Source: RYN-433 sp036558265 (GTDB lineage Bacteria; Planctomycetota; Phycisphaerae; Tepidisphaerales; Tepidisphaeraceae). Taken from it: a stretch of DNA of 5,111 bases. Of this stretch, positions 1 through 5,111 are shown piece by piece (position 1 is the stretch's first letter; every line of letters begins with the position of its first letter). The notes under the pieces were generated by a model. The model saw nothing but the letters and a program-made list of their open reading frames with translations, was not told the DNA's origin and searched no databases. The DNA lies in contig DATBFY010000396.1 of NCBI GenBank assembly GCA_036558265.1, forward strand, positions 1 to 5,111. Reading direction: 5' to 3'. A program made the position numbers and the translations under genes.

Positions 1-1438
1 TCGGATACAGCACCTTGTGCGGCGCGATCTTGCCGTTGTCGTCCCGCAGGAAAACCGGTTCCTGGATCTGCGGCGCGGCGTTGGCGGCGCGGTTGTAGCT
101 CTCGGTGCCCAGGCGGTGTGCCATCGACGTCAGCACCTGCGTCGTCTCAGCCGACGGATACGGCCCGGAGTGGCAGGCCGTGCACTCGAGCTTGTCGAAA
201 TGAATGATGGGCAATCCCTTGTGAACCGGTCGCGGCGCCGCGTTGCGCCCGCCCAGGTCCGTGCCGGAAAATGCTTCGCTCGTGTTCCCCGCGGGCCCGG
301 CATTGTTCGTCGGCCCGCCGGTGATCGCGCCGGCGACGCCCCCGGCGCCGTAGTGGCACCCTTCACAGGTCAGGGTCACGATGCTCGGATCGTGGCGGAC
401 CTGGGCCTCCCGCGGATACCCCCGCGTCACCATGTGATCCAGACCGTGGCGATGACAATCCACGCACAGCATCCCCTTCACCAGGTGGATGTCCCGGTCG
501 TGCCGCCAGCGCTGGTTCAGCCCGCCCTGCGGCCCCGCGCCGCCGTCGAGCGACGTGTGACAGAAGTAGCACCGCTCGTTGGGCACCCGCCGCGAGATGT
601 CGAACGTGATCAGCCCCTGCGGGTTGAACCGCGACAGGTCATATTCGAACGCCGGCTCGGGTGGGCCCGCGGCGTTCTTGTCATTCGGGTCGGGCGGCGT
701 CCAGTTGTCCTTGAGCTTCTCGCGCGTCCCCTTGGCCTCGCCGACGCCCGCCGCCACCAGCGGCGCGTACTTGAAGTTCTGCTTCTTGACGATCTGCTCG
801 TACCGCGCGTTGCCGTCATAGCCGTCCACGTTGACCACGTGGCAGATCAGGCAATCGTTCTGCAGCGCCCCGGTCACGTTGAAGCGCTGATCGGTCGATT
901 TGAACATCGGCCCGCCGCCCGGCCACTGCCGCCCGAACGCATAGGCGAATTTCCAGTCGCTCATCCCCACCGCCGCCGGCGTCCACGTGCCGGGCCAGTG
1001 CCGGTACGACAGCGGCAACTGCGTCCGCGTGTAGGCGACGCTTGCCGAACCCTGCCGCGGGTCCTCGACCACCGCGTCGTCGGTCAGGATCCACGGCTCA
1101 CCCGCCCGGCCGGCGGCGACGCTCGGATCGGGCGCGTTGAAATGCCAACCGAGATTGATCGTGTGATAGTCGTGGCATTTGCCGCAGGTCGTCGCCAGCG
1201 ACGCCAGGTGAACTGCGGGCGTCTTCGCCTTCTCCGGGTCGGTGCCGAGCTTGGGCGGCGTGATCGGGTTGTCCTGCTCGTCGCGAAGCTGGATGCGGTG
1301 GACGAACGGCGTGCCGCTGTCCGCGTGCGGCCGCTTCTTCTCCTGCGCCGATGCCGGCGAGGGCGCGGCGGCGAGCACGCATGCGACGACCGATGCGACA
1401 ATGAGGACGAGACGGCGGCTGCGGCGGGCTCGTTTCAT
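1..1438 (-). CDS. Secreted multiheme c-type cytochrome, C-terminus beyond window
   Basis: The frame is open from ATG at 1438 to the left edge, giving 479 residues with no stop. Six CxxCH haem-attachment motifs are visible: CGKCH (residue 85), CLICH (196), CYFCH (290), CVDCH (325), CEGCH (358) and CTACH (419). Every cysteine after the leader belongs to one of these motifs. The N-terminus is a signal sequence: basic KRARRSRR, hydrophobic core about residues 10-25, likely cleavage after ASA near residue 31. A weak lipobox-like VVAC ends at Cys20, so a lipoprotein is a less likely alternative. Many further His residues (for example in the stretch after CVDCH, RHGLDH) could be distal haem ligands. 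Established: such proteins are matured outside the cytoplasmic membrane and carry electrons or reduce small molecules. I cannot assign a named family (c554-like or octahaem reductase-like are candidates). No Shine-Dalgarno is visible before the ATG; this start was chosen because the signal peptide follows directly. Confidence 0.9.
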   Translation of the reverse strand, partial: MKRARRSRRLVLIVASVVACVLAAAPSPASAQEKKRPHADSGTPFVHRIQLRDEQDNPITPPKLGTDPEKAKTPAVHLASLATTCGKCHDYHTINLGWHFNAPDPSVAAGRAGEPWILTDDAVVEDPRQGSASVAYTRTQLPLSYRHWPGTWTPAAVGMSDWKFAYAFGRQWPGGGPMFKSTDQRFNVTGALQNDCLICHVVNVDGYDGNARYEQIVKKQNFKYAPLVAAGVGEAKGTREKLKDNWTPPDPNDKNAAGPPEPAFEYDLSRFNPQGLITFDISRRVPNERCYFCHTSLDGGAGPQGGLNQRWRHDRDIHLVKGMLCVDCHRHGLDHMVTRGYPREAQVRHDPSIVTLTCEGCHYGAGGVAGAITGGPTNNAGPAGNTSEAFSGTDLGGRNAAPRPVHKGLPIIHFDKLECTACHSGPYPSAETTQVLTSMAHRLGTESYNRAANAAPQIQEPVFLRDDNGKIAPHKVLYP

Positions 1439-1519
1439 GGCGGCGGCGATTGTGCTGGAAAGAACCCGATCGGGCAAGCGCCCGCACTCACGCCGCTTGC
1501 GGCTTCGCGGTATCCACCC
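1439..1519. other. Leader region upstream of the cytochrome gene
   Basis: This is the non-coding stretch between the repeat pair and the cytochrome start. I see no convincing -10/-35 promoter and no Shine-Dalgarno. It holds two small symmetric elements: a perfect 10-base palindrome CCCGATCGGG at 1465-1474, and a 5-bp hairpin CGGGC-AAGC-GCCCG at 1471-1484. They share 1471-1474 and so could not both form. On the minus strand the hairpin is followed by a short, weakly U-rich stretch (GGGTTCTTT), which is too poor for a confident intrinsic terminator. Confidence 0.35.
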
Positions 1520-1626
1520 GGTGCCATGCCCACACGGGCCCCCAATCCGCGCGCCCTTCGCTTGTGCACCAACGGCCCGGGTGGGCATGCCAGTTGTGCG
1601 CGGGGTCGCGCATCACGTCTATTGCC
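1520..1626. repeat. Structured intergenic repeat, copy 1 of 2
   Basis: This is a 107-base unit. Hairpin I has arms 1523-1540 (GCCATGCCCACACGGGCC) and 1574-1591 (GGCCCGGGTGGGCATGCC), pairing at 16 of 18 positions around a 33-base loop, with one further outer pair (1522/1592). Hairpin II is 1597-1612, TGCGCG-GGGT-CGCGCA, a perfect 6-bp stem with a 4-base loop. A tail ending CACGTCTATTGCC closes the unit at 1626. The outer 14 bases of the left arm (1520-1533) and 15 bases around the right arm (1578-1592) are identical in copy 2. Such elements are usually non-coding, REP-like or MITE-like. Orientation is arbitrary because the element is nearly symmetric. The function is unknown. Confidence 0.8.
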
Positions 1627-1627
1627 G

Positions 1628-1734
1628 GGTGCCATGCCCACGCGAGCCGCGGAAGGCGCATTTTGCAATCGGATCTGCCCGCGGCTCGGGTGGGCATGCC
1701 AATTGTGCGCCGCTCGCGCATCACGTCTATTGCC
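1628..1734. repeat. Structured intergenic repeat, copy 2 of 2, overlapping HEAT gene stop
   Basis: This 107-base unit lies one base from copy 1 in the same orientation. Hairpin I has arms 1631-1652 and 1679-1700, pairing at 20 of 22 positions around a 26-base loop. The inner stem (CGAGCCGCGG against CCGCGGCTCG) differs from copy 1 but remains fully paired. The two mismatches sit at the same stem positions as in copy 1. Hairpin II is 1706-1720, TGCGC-CGCTC-GCGCA, a 5-bp stem. The last 21 bases (1714-1734) are identical to 1606-1626. The unit extends 8 bases into the minus-strand HEAT gene, supplying its final Gln codon and TAG stop. Confidence 0.8.
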
Positions 1735-3889
1735 CCGCCTTCATCCGCTCCAGCATCCGGGTCGCATCGCGCTTGACCCGCTCGTCCTTCGCCACCGCCG
1801 CCGCACGTTCCAGCACGCCGCGCGACGCCGCCGCATCCGCCGCCGTCATCTCGCGCACGATCCGCACCACCGCCGACGCCGCCTCGTTCGCCACCTTCGG
1901 ATCGTCGAGCAGCGGCGCAACCGCCGCCACCGCTGCGGGCTCGCGCATCTCCGACAACCCCGCCAACGCCAGCTTCACCTCGTCCGGCCGCCGCGCCAAT
2001 TGGATCGCGTTCGCATACATCCCCACGCGATCCGCCGACGACAACCCCGCCGACCCCGCCAGCCGCACGTACGCCCGCAGCGCCAGCACCTGGTGCGTCG
2101 AGTTCCCCGACGACCGCGCGATCTCCGCCAGGTCCGCCACCGCCTCCGGCTCAAGCTCGGCCCAGTTCGCCAGCCCCCGGACACCGGCGTCCTGCACCTG
2201 CGGCGATGGATCCTTCACCGCTGCGCGCAGCGCCGCCAGCGCCTCCGCCCCGCCCAGCCGCCCCAGCACCCGGAGGAGCGACGCCTTCGCCGAAATATCC
2301 GTGGCGGATCCCAGCGCCTGGGCGACCCGCCCCGTGCGTCGATCGGCATCGGCAATGCTCCGCGCGATTGCCACCGCCGCGCTCTCCGCCGCCGCCCGCT
2401 CGCGCTCGTCGCGCACACCGCCGAAGAACGCCAGCACCGCCGGCATCGCCCGCTCGTCCCCCATCGAGCTCAGTGCGCCCAGCGCGGCCAACCGAACGGA
2501 CGCGTCACTATCCTCCAGCGCTTTGACGATGTAGTCCTGTTGCCCCACCGAAGGCCGCCTCCCCAGCACGCTCAGCAGCGCCGGCTTGACCGATGGCGAG
2601 GCATCCTGGAGTGCCTCGGCGATCGTCATCGTCGCCCGCCCCGGCAGCCGCGCCAGCGCATCCCGAACCACGGCCGGATCCTGCTGCGTATCCCCCAGCA
2701 ATCGAATCAGCGGCCCGACCACGTCCTCCGCGCCCAGCGCCGCCGCCGCCCCGATCGCAGCGTGGCGGATCACCGTGTCCTTCGACGCCGTGAGCGCGAG
2801 CACCCCCGCCAGCACGTCCGAATCCCCGCGCCGTCCCAGCATTTCCAGGATCTGCGCCCCCACGTCCGGCGGAACCTTTTCGACCTCCTTGAACCATGCC
2901 CGCGTCACCGCGCGGCCGGGCAGCCCCTCGCCCGCACGAAGCGCCACCGCCCGGACGTCGGCGCGATCCTCCTCCACTGCGGACAGCAGCAACGGCATCG
3001 CACCCTGCGGCGCCGCGCGCACCAATCCCTGCAACGCCGCACAACGCACCTGCGACTCGTCCTTGAACGCGTCCCACAGGTAAAGGTAGATCCGCTCCGC
3101 CTCGTCGCCCCGCTGTTGCTCGACCAGCCGACGCGCCATCGACAGCACCGCGTCGATCGCCTGCCGCCGTTCATAAACATCCGTGGCCTTCGTACCGTCC
3201 AGCAACTCTCGAATCGAATCCGGCCCCACGTCGCCGGTATGTCCGGCGCTGCGTCGCGCGACGATTCGATAATCCGCCTGATCACCCAGCGTGTTCGCCC
3301 CGCCCAGTGTGAACCCGAGATCACCGCCCGCCTGCATCGCCTCCATAGCCGTCTGTGCCCGCCCGGTCTGCTGCGACGTGACCGAGTAGATCACATCTCG
3401 GAGTCGCGATTCACCCTCCTTCGTTCGCACCGTCGACATCACCCGGCACATCAGGCCGCCCAGCTCATCTTCATAAAGTCGCACACCGCGCGGCGGAAAC
3501 TCGTCCTCCGGTCTCCCCGCGAACGCAAATTGTTCGATTAAAAACGCGCGTACCTCTCTAGGCCGATGATCCGACTCGGGCGCGATGCCAGAAAGGATGA
3601 CTTGAACGAATCGCCTGCGATAAGCGTCATGCCCCAGCGCCCCCGCATACATCGCCAGCGCGTGCAACGCGATCCGCGCGTTGGAATCGTCGCCCTTCCC
3701 CGGTTCGCGAACCAGTTCGATGATCTGTTTTACCCCCGCCTCCCCCCTATCCACCAGTTTTTCCACGATCGCCTTCGACGCCTCGGGCGGCTTTCCAGGC
3801 AACTCCGCCACAAGCGTCCCTACCTCTTCCGCCCCAGCGGCGCACGCGAACGCCACCATCACAACAATCAGGAATAACCGCCGCTTCAC
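1727..3889 (-). CDS. Secreted HEAT/ARM-like repeat protein
   Basis: The product has 720 residues. I chose the GTG at 3889 because AGGAGG lies 5 bases upstream and a signal peptide follows at once: VKRRLFLIVVMVAFACAAGA, with likely cleavage at AGA|EE (20/21). An upstream in-frame GTG at 3913 would put that ribosome-binding site inside the gene and add eight residues before the basic n-region. The mature protein is almost entirely alpha-helical. Repeated units of about 30-40 residues with the pattern of HEAT or PBS-lyase-like repeats run from about residue 270 to 700, for example VRLAALGALSSMGDERAMPA (465-484) and 532-575 (LLRVLGRLGG, VQDAGVRGLA). Residues 30-250 are helical but less repetitive. 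There is no catalytic motif and no membrane segment beyond the leader. Such solenoids are usually scaffolds for protein binding, so the partner is unknown. The gene ends in TAG inside a repeat element. Confidence 0.85.
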   Translation of the reverse strand: MKRRLFLIVVMVAFACAAGAEEVGTLVAELPGKPPEASKAIVEKLVDRGEAGVKQIIELVREPGKGDDSNARIALHALAMYAGALGHDAYRRRFVQVILSGIAPESDHRPREVRAFLIEQFAFAGRPEDEFPPRGVRLYEDELGGLMCRVMSTVRTKEGESRLRDVIYSVTSQQTGRAQTAMEAMQAGGDLGFTLGGANTLGDQADYRIVARRSAGHTGDVGPDSIRELLDGTKATDVYERRQAIDAVLSMARRLVEQQRGDEAERIYLYLWDAFKDESQVRCAALQGLVRAAPQGAMPLLLSAVEEDRADVRAVALRAGEGLPGRAVTRAWFKEVEKVPPDVGAQILEMLGRRGDSDVLAGVLALTASKDTVIRHAAIGAAAALGAEDVVGPLIRLLGDTQQDPAVVRDALARLPGRATMTIAEALQDASPSVKPALLSVLGRRPSVGQQDYIVKALEDSDASVRLAALGALSSMGDERAMPAVLAFFGGVRDERERAAAESAAVAIARSIADADRRTGRVAQALGSATDISAKASLLRVLGRLGGAEALAALRAAVKDPSPQVQDAGVRGLANWAELEPEAVADLAEIARSSGNSTHQVLALRAYVRLAGSAGLSSADRVGMYANAIQLARRPDEVKLALAGLSEMREPAAVAAVAPLLDDPKVANEAASAVVRIVREMTAADAAASRGVLERAAAVAKDERVKRDATRMLERMKAGQ

Positions 3890-3894
3890 GTCCA

Positions 3895-3900
3895 CCTCCT
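3895..3900 (-). promoter_or_regulatory. Shine-Dalgarno site of the HEAT-repeat gene
   Basis: The minus strand reads TGA-AGGAGGTGGAC-GTG. AGGAGG at 3900-3895 starts at the base right after the oxidoreductase stop (3903-3901) and sits 5 bases before the GTG at 3889. It decides the start codon and suggests translational coupling between the two genes. Confidence 0.8.
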
Positions 3901-5111
3901 TCAGATGTGCCACGGCGCTCGCATCGGCTGATCGACCAGGCGGTTCGCCTGCTCATCCCCGGCAAATTCCTGCCTCACCGGATCGTATTTCAGCTTTCTT
4001 CCCAGCCGTATGGCAATGTTGGACAAATTCAACAACGTCGCGCTCCGGTGGCTTACCCGCGCGTTCCCACCCGGTTGCTTGCGCGTCTTGACCGCCGTCT
4101 CAAAGTTGACCAACGCCTCCGGCTCCGGTCCCCGCTCCGCCTGTTCGAGCAGGGCGGCGGGTTCGCTGGCCTTGGCCTTTCCGTAGTCGCCCCGGATCTT
4201 TCCCTTTGGCCCGGTCACGAAATACCGAGCCACGTCATCGGGTTCGGGGTCGCCCCACTCACCCGATTCGAGGATCAGGGTGGTCCCGTCGTCGTAGGTC
4301 AGTTTGACGCGCCCCCACATTCCGCAGGCGTCGGGGTGCGCAGGCGGGGCGTAGGCTTCCACCTCCACGGGGCTGGTGTCGTCCTTGCCCAGGGCGTACT
4401 GGATGGGGTCCAGGTAGTGCTGGCCCATGTCGGCCAGCCCGCCGCCGTCATAATCCCAGTAGCCGCGGAACGATGCGTGCACCCGGTGCGGGTGATACGG
4501 TTTGAACGGCCGCGGGCCAAGCCAGAAGTTGTAGTCCAGCTCCGGCGGCACCGGCTGCGGATCGTAATGCGTCTTGCCGGACCACTCCTTGACCTTCCAG
4601 GCGTATCCCGTTCGCGGACTGACGCGAAGGGTCACCGGCGATCCGAGGACGCCCGAGGCAAAGAGTTTTTTCAATTTTTGAGCGCCGAAGCGGCCGTAGG
4701 TGCCGACCTGGAGCACCCGGCCGTATCTCTCAACCGCCTCGATCACTCCCTGTCCTTCCGCGATCGTCCGAGTCAGCGGTTTCTCGCAGAGGATGTCCTT
4801 ACCGGCCTGGGCCGCAGCGATCGTCACCAGGGCGTGCCAATGGGGTGGGGTGGCGATGTGGATGGTATCCAGATCCTTGCGTTCCAGGAGTTTGCGGAAA
4901 TCGGAATAGCCCTGGCATGACCTGCCGACCTTTTTCAGCGCGGCGGCCAGGTGTTTTTTGTCCAGGTCGCAAACCGCCAGACAGCGCGGGGGTTTGCCGT
5001 CCTCGTTGGCGATCACGTGGGCGGCCATTCCCTGTCCGCCGGTGCCGACCACGCCCCGGGTGATGACCTCGGAGGGCGGGGTTTGCCCCGGCCCACCCAG
5101 GACGTGCCGCG
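3901..5111 (-). CDS. Gfo/Idh/MocA-family oxidoreductase, N-terminus beyond window
   Basis: 402 residues are visible and the frame is open to the right edge. The internal GTG at 5052 is not the start: codons before it read RHVLGGPGQTPPSEVITRG, the usual stretch just after a Tat signal in exported members of this family. Numbering from the edge, the Rossmann fold has V-G-T-G-G-Q-G (Gly22, 24, 27), then Asp48 after strand 2 (AVCDLD), which favours NAD. The conserved ATPPHWHA follows at about 86-93 and CEKP at 108-111, whose Lys is the family's catalytic or binding lysine. The C-terminal domain has WDYDGGGLADMGQHYLDP (about 218-235) with the Asp and His of the active site. The C-terminus has the family ending (NLSNIA, then DEQAN and APW). 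Family members oxidise or reduce sugars, inositols and related polyols; the substrate here cannot be read from sequence. Export is inferred, since the signal itself lies outside the window. The stop is 11 bases from the HEAT gene. Confidence 0.93.
   Translation of the reverse strand, partial: RHVLGGPGQTPPSEVITRGVVGTGGQGMAAHVIANEDGKPPRCLAVCDLDKKHLAAALKKVGRSCQGYSDFRKLLERKDLDTIHIATPPHWHALVTIAAAQAGKDILCEKPLTRTIAEGQGVIEAVERYGRVLQVGTYGRFGAQKLKKLFASGVLGSPVTLRVSPRTGYAWKVKEWSGKTHYDPQPVPPELDYNFWLGPRPFKPYHPHRVHASFRGYWDYDGGGLADMGQHYLDPIQYALGKDDTSPVEVEAYAPPAHPDACGMWGRVKLTYDDGTTLILESGEWGDPEPDDVARYFVTGPKGKIRGDYGKAKASEPAALLEQAERGPEPEALVNFETAVKTRKQPGGNARVSHRSATLLNLSNIAIRLGRKLKYDPVRQEFAGDEQANRLVDQPMRAPWHI

Noticed and set aside
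1488..1724. Short open frames through the intergenic region with repeated peptides such as GWACQLC
   Set aside because: The peptide repetition is only the translation of the 107-base DNA repeat; the same region is open in several frames on both strands.
1520..1734. CRISPR array
   Set aside because: There are only two units, each itself a long hairpin, with no spacers between them and no cas genes in the window.
1520..1734. Insertion sequence or integron attC site
   Set aside because: No transposase or integrase frame is present, and the units are about 107 bases. The arms do not show the core sites of attC.
17..3541. Very long open frame on the plus strand (1174 codons)
   Set aside because: It lies antisense to the cytochrome and the HEAT gene and crosses the intergenic repeats without a break. 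Its product is dominated by Arg, Pro, His and Leu with no domain. The minus-strand genes show signal peptides, haem motifs and repeats. High GC makes such stop-free antisense frames common.
3890..3913. GTG at 3913 as start of the HEAT gene
   Set aside because: It would overlap the oxidoreductase stop and place eight residues, including the encoded Shine-Dalgarno, before the signal peptide. GTG at 3889 has the correct ribosome-binding site and leader.
3907..4920. Plus-strand open frame of 337 codons
   Set aside because: It is antisense to the oxidoreductase, whose minus-strand frame has the full set of Gfo/Idh/MocA motifs. No recognisable domain is present on the plus strand.
5050..5052. GTG at 5052 as start of the oxidoreductase
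   Set aside because: The conserved family stretch (VLGG, then TPPSE) is encoded in frame upstream and continues to the window edge, and the first Rossmann strand would be cut.

Overview
The window is high-GC bacterial DNA. All three recognisable genes lie on the minus strand and are read from high to low coordinates. Two run off the window: the oxidoreductase lacks its start at the right edge and the multiheme cytochrome lacks its C-terminus at the left edge. The mix of an exported-type Gfo/Idh/MocA oxidoreductase, a secreted HEAT-repeat protein and a secreted multiheme cytochrome c is typical of Planctomycetota or a neighbouring group such as Verrucomicrobiota. That assignment is an inference from gene content and base composition; there is no marker gene here.

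Layout from right to left, in the direction of transcription. Positions 5111-3901 hold a Gfo/Idh/MocA-family NAD(P)-dependent oxidoreductase, 5' partial. Eleven bases after its stop, and preceded by a strong AGGAGG, begins a 720-residue secreted HEAT/ARM-like helical repeat protein (3889-1727). A 288-base intergenic region (1726-1439) follows. Most of it is two tandem copies of a 107-base structured repeat, each with a long imperfect hairpin, a small second hairpin and a nearly invariant tail. Finally, 1438-1 encodes a secreted multiheme c-type cytochrome with six CxxCH motifs in the visible 479 residues.

The oxidoreductase and HEAT genes are almost certainly one transcriptional unit. Whether the cytochrome belongs to it is unclear because the repeat pair lies between. 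All three products appear to act outside the cytoplasm: the oxidoreductase probably by Tat export, the other two by N-terminal signal sequences. A shared role in periplasmic redox or carbohydrate metabolism is possible but not shown.

The most interesting part is the repeat pair. Both copies are the same length. They share identical outer arms and mismatches at the same stem positions, while their inner stems differ in sequence yet stay paired. One copy supplies the stop codon of the HEAT gene. This looks like a REP-like or other structure-maintained intergenic element. I found no clear evidence for a wholly new multi-gene system.
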